DNA of 13,711 nucleotides from an uncultured Oscillospiraceae bacterium (GTDB lineage: Bacteria; Bacillota_A; Clostridia; Oscillospirales; Oscillospiraceae). The stretch lies in the NCBI GenBank assembly GCA_900757695.1, contig CAAEOU010000081.1:1-13711 (forward strand), written 5' to 3'. The notes beneath the pieces are model-generated. The model was not told the origin of the DNA, made no database searches, and was given only the letters and a program-made list of their open reading frames with translations. The position numbers and the translations under genes were made by a program. Numbering within the stretch: the stretch's first letter is position 1; every line of letters starts with the position of its first letter. Positions 1 to 6,276 of the stretch are shown piece by piece.

Positions 1-683
1 AGACCATCCGGGAGATATTCCCACAATACCTCCAATGGCTGGAGGCCCAGCAGCAGACCCTGCGGCAGCTGCTGACGGCGGCAAGGGACATTGACCCGGC
101 GCAGGTGAAGAGCGTGGCAGAGCTCTCCCGGGAAATGAAGGAAGCGGAAAAAATGCCGCTGCCCCAGGCAGATATTGAACCGAAGTTTCAGTATCTCGAT
201 GCGCTGGAGCAGCGGCCGCAGAAGGTGGAGCCTCAGTGGAAGGAGCCGCTGCCCGGCGGTATTGATGGCAGCCGAATCTACCGGCAGTTTGTGGCAGCCA
301 ATTCCAAGGACAAAGCGGATGATCTTGGTGTTGCTTTTGGTCAGCTCCGGGACGCCATGGCCACGGAGCAGGGAAGCAGCCCGGTGGTTGGAAAACAGGA
401 AATGCCCCGGAAGCTTCGACGGCTGGAGAAGGCCGGGGAAATCATTTTGGCGCTGGGCTTTGTATGGACGGCACTCTACACGCTCTTTATTGAATTTGGC
501 GGCGAATATGGCTATGCCCGAGGGCTTCCGGCCCCCTTTGCGCTGGGGATCGGCATGATGGTGCTCGGTGCTGCGGGAATGGCAGCGGCCAAGGGCATTG
601 CCGCCTATCGGGAGCGGCAGGCGTGGATCCAACGGATGCGCCAGCAGGATGAGGAAAAGAGGAAAGCCAAAAGTCAACAATAA
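1..683 (+). CDS. Unrecognised two-helix membrane protein, 3' end only
   Basis: The reading frame is open from base 3 to the TAA at 681-683 and has no start codon with a ribosome binding site inside the window. The gene therefore begins upstream and only about 226 C-terminal residues are visible. A GTG at 105 could be read as a start but has no Shine-Dalgarno sequence before it. The visible part begins with a Gln/Leu-rich, probably helical segment and continues with a charged, proline-containing soluble region. Two hydrophobic helices follow, encoded at about 435-497 and 531-593 and joined by a short Gly/Tyr-rich loop. The tail is strongly basic and rich in Gln and Lys, so it probably faces the cytoplasm and places both ends of this part inside. 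I do not recognise the family. It could be a regulator or sensor anchored by a C-terminal hairpin, but nothing here shows that. The gene converges on the MATE gene and shares its terminator. Confidence 0.8.
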   Translation, partial: TIREIFPQYLQWLEAQQQTLRQLLTAARDIDPAQVKSVAELSREMKEAEKMPLPQADIEPKFQYLDALEQRPQKVEPQWKEPLPGGIDGSRIYRQFVAANSKDKADDLGVAFGQLRDAMATEQGSSPVVGKQEMPRKLRRLEKAGEIILALGFVWTALYTLFIEFGGEYGYARGLPAPFALGIGMMVLGAAGMAAAKGIAAYRERQAWIQRMRQQDEEKRKAKSQQ

Positions 684-719
684 AAAATGGGAATGCTTTT
701 CGAGAAGCATTCCCATTTT
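684..719. terminator. Bidirectional rho-independent terminator between convergent genes
   Basis: A 15-bp perfect stem (684-698 with 705-719; core GGGAATGCTT / AAGCATTCCC) closes a 6-base loop. It has an A tract on its left and a T tract on its right, so it can end transcription on both strands. It lies 1 base after the stop of the + strand membrane protein and 12 bases after the stop of the - strand MATE gene. Confidence 0.93.
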
Positions 720-731
720 GAATCTGTTCTC

Positions 732-2105
732 CTATTTCTGTACGGCAAGCTTATAGTGCTGCCAGCGGCCGGAGAGATAATAGCCGAAGGCCATCAGTGC
801 GGTGACCCAGATGGCCAGGGCGTGGCCCAGGAAGAAGCCATTGAGGCCAAATCCAAGGGTGATGCCCAGCAGCAGGCTCAGAGAGATCCGTGCTACCACA
901 CTGTCCAGCAGGCCAATGGCCATGGACAGGGAGGTAAAGCCAATGCCGTTGATGACAGAATTAAAGCTGGAATTGAAGATGGAGGCGGCAAAGCCAATGC
1001 AGGAGATCCGCAGATAGGTGGGAGCCAGTGCCAGCACAGCCTCATCTGTGGTAAACAGCGTGAAGATTTGACGGGGAAACAGCAGACAGGCGAGAATGAA
1101 GACGCCGTAGACGCAGCCGTTGAGCACAAAACAGGTGTGAACGGACTTCTTTACCCGGTCAGGCCGGCCGGCGGCCATGTTCTGGCCCACCACAGAGGCG
1201 TTGGCCGTGGACATGCCATGGGTGATAATGGAGGGGATGTTCTGAAGCTTCAGACCTGCACCATAGACTGCAGAGGCTGCCTCGCCATAGGCATTGACGA
1301 AGGAATTTACAAACAGCATGGAGATGGAAATAGCGGCCATCTGGAAGGCCAGCGGTACCCCCAGCTTCGTCAGTATCTTCAATGTGGGGCCATGGATCTT
1401 CAGGGAGGCACGGGAGAAGGTAAACCCAAAGGATTCCCGCTTGACGATCAGATAGATCAGAGCAGACAGGAAGGAGATCGCCTGCGAGATCACCGTTGCA
1501 ATGGCGGCACCGGCGGCACCCATGCCAAAGCCTGCTACAAAAATCAGGTCAAGGATCAGGTTGACAACAGAGGCAATGGCCACAAACACCAGCGGCCGCT
1601 TGGAGTCTCCCATGCCCCGGAGAATGGAGCAAAGAGCGTTATAACCAAAGATGAAAATGCAGCCACTGTTGCAGATCACCATGTATTCTGCGGCTTCCTG
1701 AAAGGCGGATTCCGGGGTGTTCAGCAGCCGCAGCAGATCATTATGGAATACAATGGATAAAATCCCAAGTACAATGGCAGAGAGCATAGTGAAGGAAAAC
1801 AGCGTCCCAATGGTTTTCTGCATTTCGCTGTGTTTCTTTGCACCGACCTGCTGGGACAGAAGAATCTGACCGCCGGTACAGAAGCCCGTGCAGACAAAGG
1901 TCAGAAGCTCCACCAATCTGCCGCCTGTGGAAACCGCTGACAGACCCGCAGAACCCATGAAGTGGCCCACCACAGACATATCTACAAGATTATAGACGGT
2001 TTGCAGGAGATTGGAGAGCATAAAGGGAAACGCAAAGTATAAAAGCTTTTTTGCCACAGAGCCCTCTGTGAGATCGTTGATAAAGGATGCACTTTTGGTT
2101 GACAT
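732..2105 (-). CDS. MATE-family multidrug/toxin efflux transporter
   Basis: The 457-residue product has the length and layout of a MATE (multidrug and toxic compound extrusion) transporter: twelve hydrophobic helices in two similar halves. The N-terminal signature is typical of the family, with a first helix rich in Phe/Pro/Leu after a short polar leader, then YNLVDMSVVGHF and a Gly/Gln-rich TGGQILLSQQVGA segment. The second half repeats the pattern around VNSFVNAYGEAASAVYGAGLKLQ and GQNMAAGRPDRVKKS. Proteins of this family sit in the cytoplasmic membrane and export drugs, dyes or metabolites in exchange for Na+ or H+; the substrate cannot be read here. The start at 2105 is supported by AGGAGG (2116-2121) ten bases upstream. 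The gene stands alone, with its own promoter carrying a perfect dyad over the -10 box and a shared terminator downstream. The dyad suggests induction through a repressor encoded elsewhere, since no MarR or TetR gene lies in the window. Confidence 0.93.
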   Translation of the reverse strand: MSTKSASFINDLTEGSVAKKLLYFAFPFMLSNLLQTVYNLVDMSVVGHFMGSAGLSAVSTGGRLVELLTFVCTGFCTGGQILLSQQVGAKKHSEMQKTIGTLFSFTMLSAIVLGILSIVFHNDLLRLLNTPESAFQEAAEYMVICNSGCIFIFGYNALCSILRGMGDSKRPLVFVAIASVVNLILDLIFVAGFGMGAAGAAIATVISQAISFLSALIYLIVKRESFGFTFSRASLKIHGPTLKILTKLGVPLAFQMAAISISMLFVNSFVNAYGEAASAVYGAGLKLQNIPSIITHGMSTANASVVGQNMAAGRPDRVKKSVHTCFVLNGCVYGVFILACLLFPRQIFTLFTTDEAVLALAPTYLRISCIGFAASIFNSSFNSVINGIGFTSLSMAIGLLDSVVARISLSLLLGITLGFGLNGFFLGHALAIWVTALMAFGYYLSGRWQHYKLAVQK

Positions 2106-2122
2106 AAATGCTTCGCCTCCTG

Positions 2123-2142
2123 ATAATTAGGCAACTAATTAT
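2123..2142. promoter_or_regulatory. Perfect inverted repeat overlapping the MATE promoter, likely repressor operator
   Basis: Two 8-base arms, ATAATTAG and CTAATTAT, flank the centre GCAA with no mismatch. The repeat overlaps the -10 hexamer of the MATE promoter and ends a few bases before the ribosome binding site, so a bound dimer would block RNA polymerase. Size and AT-rich arms fit a MarR-type winged-helix dimer, but the identity of the regulator is an inference. Confidence 0.7.
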
Positions 2143-2143
2143 A
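2138..2143 (-). promoter_or_regulatory. -10 box of the MATE promoter
   Basis: The minus strand reads TATAAT, a perfect sigma-70/SigA -10 hexamer, about 32 bases before the MATE start codon. The matching -35 position, 17 bases further upstream, is T-rich and weak (TTTTTC), so only the -10 box is clear. Confidence 0.65.
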
Positions 2144-2179
2144 GAATACCAGAAGCGGAAGAAAAAAGCAATGAAAAAT

Positions 2180-2208
2180 CCGGGGCCGCAAAAGTTTTGC
2201 GGCCCCGG
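2180..2208 (-). terminator. Rho-independent terminator of the MaoC-like gene
   Basis: A very GC-rich stem (2180-2191 with 2197-2208; CCGGGGCCGC against GCGGCCCCGG) has a short AT loop. On the minus strand it is followed by ATTTTTC and further T-rich sequence. It lies 26 bases after the stop codon of the dehydratase gene and separates it from the MATE promoter. Confidence 0.93.
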
Positions 2209-2234
2209 AACAGGGAGCATGTCAACGGAACATA

Positions 2235-3608
2235 TCAGGCGTTCTTGCTGGGAAGCAGAATGGTTGCGCCGCCTTCCTCGTAGATCTCGTCATCGTTGAT
2301 GGTGGTGATCCAGAAGCCCAGCTCTACATAGTGCTTACCGTCCTTCTCGTACTTGTCGTATACCTGAGAATGAATCTTCATCACATCGTACTGAAGACCA
2401 TGGGTGTTGCATTTTTTTCCGGCCATGGCAGGAATCTTCTCGATCATCTCGGATACGGCAGTGTTCTTGGGGAAGCAGAAGCCCTGCTCGGTGGGATTGG
2501 TCATGATGCCCCAGCGGATGTTCTGAATCCAGCCATGGGTGCCCATCCAGTTGTTGATGTGGTGGATGGCAAAATCACGGCCCAGGAAGTTGATGAAGAT
2601 GGAACGCTTCTCTTCCTTGGGCATATCCGGCGGGGGGCCCATTTTGGCGCGGGGATCGTCATAGGGAGGAACCTCGGGATCCCACTCCTTCATATCCTCG
2701 GGTACGTAGACACCGTACTTGGGATCCCGGGTCATCTTGGCCCGAACCTCGGGATCGGCCAACTCCTTCATGGTGCGGCTGCCGCCCACGGCCATGCCGT
2801 AGGGAGGGGTGGGAGAGCAGGAGGCGTGAATGGGGCCGTCAATGGTGACATTGGGCATGTCACCGACGTTGACATCCTCCCAGTAAAGGGGCTTGTCACC
2901 GCGGTAGTCTTCCTTGGCCCATGTATCAAAGATCTGCTGCCAATCCGCATCGGTGTAGTAATGGACAGGACGGGTCCACCAGTCGGGGCTTTCCCAACCT
3001 CGCTGGTTGCCCATGTCGGCGGGGTCTTCATAGCTCTTGAGATTCTCGCGGGCGGAGAACATCACGCCCAGAACTTTTTCACCCTTCTGGTTGTAGACAG
3101 AGCCGGTGCATTTGAGCACCAGATTCCGGTAGATGCTGCCCTCCTTGGGGGTCAGGTCAATGAGCTCCAGCTTGTCCTTTACCAGATACAGTGTATCGCC
3201 GGCATAGACGGGGAGCAGCTGCTCTATCTCGTGGTGCAGGCCGGTAACGGCGAGGAAATCTCTGGCCTTGCCGTTGAAGGCGGTCAGGAAGCTGTCGTCA
3301 TGGGCGGCAAAGGCCGGCATGGCGATCTTTCCGTCAAAGCCCAGAGACTTGGCATATTCATCATCGGTATAGAGCTTGTTGTCGGGGTCATACTTCTTTG
3401 CGTTGTAGACCATCATATCTTCTTTGACTTCCAGTACATTGGAGAAGCCCTGGGTGCCCTTTTCGATCTTACCGGAGATCAGGGCCTGCACATCGATGGG
3501 GCCGCAGTCCTCCAGCTCTTTGATTTTTGCGAAATATTCCTCGGCATAGGGCTTTTCCCGTTCAGTCCATACGCCGGGATAAACAGTGACAAACTTTCCA
3601 GTTCCCAT
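2235..3608 (-). CDS. Two-hot-dog MaoC-like dehydratase/hydratase (FAS1-like N-terminal domain)
   Basis: The 457-residue soluble protein appears to carry two hot-dog folds. The first (about residues 60-200) shows the spacing of MaoC/FAS1-type dehydratases: YDPDNKLYTDDEYAKSLGFDG followed by IAMPAF, then a beta-rich segment and VYNQKGEKVLGV before SYEDP. The second begins near residue 240 at LYWEDVNVGDMP and ends with YEKDGKHYVELGFWI and a GGATILLPS strand, again typical of MaoC domains. A long insert between them (about 270-340) is rich in Pro, Asp and Lys. RDFAIHHINNWMGTHG is the likely active-site helix of the second domain, although the usual Asp-X(4)-His pair of R-hydratases is not clearly kept. 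The family acts on enoyl-CoA or related thioesters, adding or removing water; the substrate is unknown. The start at 3608 has AAAGGA (3619-3624) ten bases upstream. The gene is divergent from the RpiR regulator and has its own promoter, dyad and terminator. Confidence 0.75.
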   Translation of the reverse strand: MGTGKFVTVYPGVWTEREKPYAEEYFAKIKELEDCGPIDVQALISGKIEKGTQGFSNVLEVKEDMMVYNAKKYDPDNKLYTDDEYAKSLGFDGKIAMPAFAAHDDSFLTAFNGKARDFLAVTGLHHEIEQLLPVYAGDTLYLVKDKLELIDLTPKEGSIYRNLVLKCTGSVYNQKGEKVLGVMFSARENLKSYEDPADMGNQRGWESPDWWTRPVHYYTDADWQQIFDTWAKEDYRGDKPLYWEDVNVGDMPNVTIDGPIHASCSPTPPYGMAVGGSRTMKELADPEVRAKMTRDPKYGVYVPEDMKEWDPEVPPYDDPRAKMGPPPDMPKEEKRSIFINFLGRDFAIHHINNWMGTHGWIQNIRWGIMTNPTEQGFCFPKNTAVSEMIEKIPAMAGKKCNTHGLQYDVMKIHSQVYDKYEKDGKHYVELGFWITTINDDEIYEEGGATILLPSKNA

Positions 3609-3633
3609 TCAAATATCATCCTTTCTCAATAGA

Positions 3634-3651
3634 TGTTCCGCATTCGGAACA
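3634..3651. promoter_or_regulatory. Perfect dyad at the start point of the MaoC-like gene, likely RpiR operator
   Basis: TGTTCCG and CGGAACA are exact 7-base inverted arms around the centre CATT. The dyad begins six bases downstream of the TATAAT box of the dehydratase promoter, so it covers the expected transcription start. The divergent RpiR-type regulator gene makes it the natural candidate to bind here; that link is inferred from position only. Confidence 0.65.
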
Positions 3652-3656
3652 AAACT

Positions 3657-3685
3657 ATTATACATATAATTTTTCCATACCGCAA
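3657..3685 (-). promoter_or_regulatory. SigA-type promoter of the MaoC-like gene
   Basis: On the minus strand TTGCGG (3680-3685) and TATAAT (3657-3662) are separated by 17 bases. The -10 box is perfect and the -35 box matches at three of six positions. The start point would fall near 3650, inside the inverted repeat, about 40 bases before the start codon. Confidence 0.7.
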
Positions 3686-3730
3686 CAATTTTTCGGGAAA
3701 TGCAACACTATAGCACAAAAAGACACAACA

Positions 3731-3754
3731 AACGGCGGTAAAAGTCCCGCCGTT
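3731..3754. other. Stem-loop in the divergent intergenic region
   Basis: AACGGCGG (3731-3738) pairs perfectly with CCGCCGTT (3747-3754) around an 8-base loop. On the minus strand it is followed by a T-rich stretch and could act as a weak terminator of antisense transcription entering from the regulator gene. On the + strand it may lie upstream of the regulator's transcript. Its role is unclear. Confidence 0.45.
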
Positions 3755-3774
3755 CCGGGCTGCCCATTGCTTTT

Positions 3775-3804
3775 TTGACCGGAATATGATTTAATGGACA
3801 AAAT
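3775..3804 (+). promoter_or_regulatory. Possible promoter of the RpiR regulator gene
   Basis: TTGACC (3775-3780), a good -35 match, is followed after 18 bases by CAAAAT (3799-3804), a moderate -10 match. The expected start would fall close to the ribosome binding site, giving a very short leader. An alternative -10, TATGAT at 3785-3790, lacks a -35 at the right distance. The call is tentative. Confidence 0.35.
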
Positions 3805-3825
3805 AAGATCAGGGAGGAAGTCCAT

Positions 3826-4683
3826 ATGGAGCAGCTGAGAGAATCCATGAAACGGGCCAAACTTACCAAGACCAGCCGGCTCATTGGGGAATATATGCTG
3901 GATCATGAAACAGATGCCTGCTTTATGACCTCCACAGAGATTGCGGCGGAGCTGGACGTCAGTGAGGCCAGCGTCATCCGCTTTGCCCGGGCACTGGGTT
4001 ATTCCGGCTATATGGACTTTCAGAAAAGCCTCAGAAAGTCCCACACAGAGCGGCTGGGCCGCATTTCCTCGGCGGTGGCGGTGCCCTATGAGCGGCTTCA
4101 GGCCAGCATGGCGCATAACGATGAGAACTATATCCAGGAATTCCTTATGAATACCGAGACCAACATCACCTCCGTGGTGCGGAATAACCCCAAGGAGACC
4201 TTTGATGCAGCCATTGATCTGCTGCTGAAGGCACGGCGAAAGTATATTGTGGCCTCCCGTGCCAATACCGGCGTGGCGTCCTATTTTAACCTGCTGCTTC
4301 GGCATCAGGTGACGGATGTGATCCCTACATGGGAGAGTTCTGTAAATGTCATTGACCATATGTGCGACATCGGAAGCGAGGACTGCGTGATCCTGTTCAG
4401 CTTTCCACGGTATTCGGAGATGGATCATCAGGCCATGCAGCTGGCAGAGGATGCCGGAGCCAGCATCATTGTGATCACAGACCGGCCCAGTGCGCCGCTG
4501 GCCCAATATGCCACGGTGCTTTTGACCGTGGATGTGGATACCAACACCTTCTTTAACTCCTATGTGGGGGTGCAGCTGGTGATGGAGATTCTTTCCGCAG
4601 GACTCAGCCGCCGGGTGGGCGGAGCCAATGCAGATAAGCTCCAGATGATCGACCGGTACATCGGAAAGCTGGGCGTATATTAA
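3826..4683 (+). CDS. MurR/RpiR-family transcriptional regulator with SIS domain
   Basis: The 285-residue protein has the standard RpiR architecture. An N-terminal helix-turn-helix domain spans about residues 1-75, with MTSTEIAAELDVSEASVIRFAR as the DNA-contacting motif followed by the family-typical LGYSGYMDFQKSL. A SIS domain follows at about 125-260. It includes the segments YIVASRANTGVASYF and CVILFSFPRYSEMD, where the family's phosphosugar pocket lies, and IIVITDRPSAPLAQYA. Members bind sugar phosphates or related phosphorylated effectors and act as cytoplasmic repressors or activators of neighbouring genes. The start is fixed by AGGGAGG (3811-3817), eight bases before the ATG. The divergent MaoC-like gene with a perfect dyad at its promoter is the most likely target. 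The deacetylase downstream is separated by 152 bases and a weak stem-loop, so it may or may not share a transcript. Confidence 0.93.
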   Translation: MEQLRESMKRAKLTKTSRLIGEYMLDHETDACFMTSTEIAAELDVSEASVIRFARALGYSGYMDFQKSLRKSHTERLGRISSAVAVPYERLQASMAHNDENYIQEFLMNTETNITSVVRNNPKETFDAAIDLLLKARRKYIVASRANTGVASYFNLLLRHQVTDVIPTWESSVNVIDHMCDIGSEDCVILFSFPRYSEMDHQAMQLAEDAGASIIVITDRPSAPLAQYATVLLTVDVDTNTFFNSYVGVQLVMEILSAGLSRRVGGANADKLQMIDRYIGKLGVY

Positions 4684-4723
4684 GGCAATACTACACAATG
4701 CCAAATTATGCGGTATTGCTTTT
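4682..4723 (+). terminator. Weak rho-independent terminator after the RpiR gene
   Basis: A 10-bp stem including one G-U pair (GCAATAC, 4685-4691, against GTATTGC, 4713-4719) overlaps the stop codon. It encloses a 21-base loop and ends in TTTT. The large loop and short T tract make readthrough likely. The remaining bases to 4835 hold no clear promoter. Confidence 0.5.
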
Positions 4724-4835
4724 AAGATACGGCGCACTGCGGGGGAGTAGCAGTACGCTGTTGCAACCTTTTGGAAAGATCCTGCGTCCTTTTTGATAGA
4801 GATGGCCGCAGAGCGGCGGAAGGGACAGAAAGTCT

Positions 4836-6116
4836 ATGAGGAAGATCGCATTATTGCTAACCGGACTGCTGCTGCTGGCGGGCTGCGGGCAGCAGGCAGC
4901 GGGATCAATTGCATCTGCGGCACCCGAGGCGGAGCCGCAGGTGTGGGGCACAACGGCGCTGCTGGAATCGGACGGATCGGAAGCAGAGCCCAGCGAACGG
5001 GAAATGCAGGGCAGTGCAGCGGAGGAATCGGCAGTGCCGACACCAACACCAACACCAACACCGATCCCGCTGCCGGATTCCCTGACTGAGACCGTTCAGG
5101 CAGGGCCAACGGTCATTGCAGACGGCGTGGGGCTCACCTGCATCAAGCTGGACGGCAAGGCATATGTGCGGGCCGATGAGCTGGAGGCCGTCTATCCGTG
5201 GCTGACGCTTCAGCCTGAGACAGCGGGGAATGCGGCACTGCTGACGGCCCATGACGGCAGTCAGACGGAAATGCCTTTTATAGAGAGCGATGGCCTCAGT
5301 ACGCCGGTTCCACCGGAAAATGGAGGCGTTCATTTTATTGGGGGACAGGAAGAATATTGGCTGCCGGTGTGGCAAACTGCCTCTGATGCGGGGCTGTGGC
5401 TGGTATGGGATGAAGAATGGGGGACGGTATATCTGACCCTGTCGCCGGATACCAGCCTGATCCAGTCGGGCCGCCGCATTCCGATCCTTATGTATCATGA
5501 GGTGGGGGACAACACATGGGGGATCTCCGACCTGTTTGTATCTCCGGAGAATATGCGGCAGCAGCTGCAATATCTTTGGGACAATGGATATGAGCCCATA
5601 TTCTTTTCTGATTTGACCCATTTGGAGGACTACGATAAGCCGGTGCTGCTGACCTTTGACGATGGATATATTGGAAATTATACGGAGCTGTACCCACTTT
5701 TGCAGGAGTACAACATGAAGGCCACGATATTTATCTCCACGGGGCTGCTGGGAAAAGAAAACTATATGGATCAGGAGCAGGTGCGGGAGATGAGCGATTC
5801 CGGCTTGGTGTCCATTCAGAGCCACACGGTATCCCATGCGGTGCTGGGGGATCTGGGCTATGATGACCAGCAGTGGGAGCTGAAGCAATCCCTGATCGAT
5901 ATTGCCCGGATCACCCGCAAGGTGCCTTATGCGCTGGCCTATCCCACCGGAAGCTATAATGATACCACGGTAGAGCTGGGCAGAAAGTACTACTGCTTTG
6001 GCGTAAAGATGAACGGCGGAAAATGGTCCACAGACGGCGGTAGATTTACCGTGACCCGGAGTTATGTGGCCAGAACCACGGACATCGGAAGCTATGCGGC
6101 GCTGCTGCAATCCTGA
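4836..6116 (+). CDS. Lipoprotein polysaccharide deacetylase (CE4/NodB domain) with stalk domain
   Basis: The 426-residue product starts with a lipoprotein signal peptide (MRKIALLLTGLLLLAGC), so Cys17 would be lipidated and the protein anchored outside the cell membrane. A low-complexity region with a Pro-Thr repeat (about 68-78) forms a linker. Residues about 92-205 look like a copper-amine-oxidase-N-type stalk domain: YWLPVWQTASDAGLWLVWDEEWGTVYL split around Gly/Trp positions is typical. The C-terminal CE4 domain (about 215-420) has ILMYHEV, the metal-binding TFDDG (273-277), the SHTVSH zinc motif (329-334) and YPTGSYN (369-375), so the expected catalytic Asp and His residues are present. 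CE4 enzymes remove N- or O-acetyl groups from peptidoglycan or other polysaccharides; here the likely target is the cell wall. The ribosome binding site is GGAAGGGAC shortly before the ATG. I see no strong promoter immediately upstream. Confidence 0.92.
   Translation: MRKIALLLTGLLLLAGCGQQAAGSIASAAPEAEPQVWGTTALLESDGSEAEPSEREMQGSAAEESAVPTPTPTPTPIPLPDSLTETVQAGPTVIADGVGLTCIKLDGKAYVRADELEAVYPWLTLQPETAGNAALLTAHDGSQTEMPFIESDGLSTPVPPENGGVHFIGGQEEYWLPVWQTASDAGLWLVWDEEWGTVYLTLSPDTSLIQSGRRIPILMYHEVGDNTWGISDLFVSPENMRQQLQYLWDNGYEPIFFSDLTHLEDYDKPVLLTFDDGYIGNYTELYPLLQEYNMKATIFISTGLLGKENYMDQEQVREMSDSGLVSIQSHTVSHAVLGDLGYDDQQWELKQSLIDIARITRKVPYALAYPTGSYNDTTVELGRKYYCFGVKMNGGKWSTDGGRFTVTRSYVARTTDIGSYAALLQS
5041..5062 (+). 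repeat. In-frame hexanucleotide repeat encoding a Pro-Thr linker
   Basis: A unit of CACCAA occurs three times in tandem, followed by a partial fourth copy. It encodes alternating Thr and Pro in the linker of the deacetylase. Loss or gain of a unit would keep the frame and change only the linker length. Confidence 0.8.
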
Positions 6117-6122
6117 AACGTA

Positions 6123-6175
6123 CGCAGGCGGTTTGGAGTGGAAAGATTCCTGCCGCCTGCGGATACATATTTTTC
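6123..6175 (+). terminator. Likely terminator of the deacetylase gene
   Basis: CGCAGGCGG (6123-6131) pairs perfectly with CCGCCTGCG (6153-6161). Inside the loop, GGAA and TTCC (6140-6143, 6147-6150) form a second small stem. The stem is followed by a T-rich stretch ending in TTTTT. It lies 6 bases after the stop codon. Confidence 0.75.
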
Positions 6176-6202
6176 TCCACTGTTGAATATGTGCGGGGAG
6201 AA

Positions 6203-6231
6203 TTGACTTCTGCCCCAACGGATGTTATGAT
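6203..6231 (+). promoter_or_regulatory. SigA-type promoter of the permease-yaaA operon
   Basis: TTGACT (6203-6208) and TATGAT (6226-6231) are separated by exactly 17 bases; each matches the consensus at five of six positions. The start point would be near 6238, giving a leader of about 40 bases before the chosen ATG. Confidence 0.85.
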
Positions 6232-6246
6232 ATTATTCACAATATC
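6229..6246. promoter_or_regulatory. Inverted repeat over the start point of the permease operon
   Basis: GATATT and AATATC are exact 6-base inverted arms separated by 6 bases. They overlap the end of the -10 box and the predicted start point, where a repressor could act. The arms are short and AT-rich, so chance occurrence is possible. Confidence 0.35.
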
Positions 6247-6276
6247 TTCACAAAACCAACACAAAGGAGTATGTGC

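Noticed and set aside
687..1760. A 357-codon open frame on the + strand
   Set aside because: It begins within the bidirectional terminator and is antisense to the MATE gene; composition is that of a shadow frame.
2331..3632. A 433-codon open frame on the + strand
   Set aside because: It is antisense to the MaoC-like gene, has no ribosome binding site and its start lies inside that gene. The MaoC-like frame has promoter, ribosome binding site and terminator.
3658..4737. A 359-codon open frame on the - strand
   Set aside because: It is antisense to the RpiR regulator gene, which has a clear helix-turn-helix and SIS domain and a good ribosome binding site.
4684..4835. A promoter for the deacetylase gene around TTGCAA (about 4770)
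   Set aside because: No acceptable -10 box lies at 16-18 bases downstream; other pairings were equally weak.
4905..6218. A 437-codon open frame on the - strand
   Set aside because: It is antisense to the deacetylase and extends through its terminator; the protein has no recognisable domain and contains a CWCWCWC stretch that is only the antisense reading of the Pro-Thr repeat.
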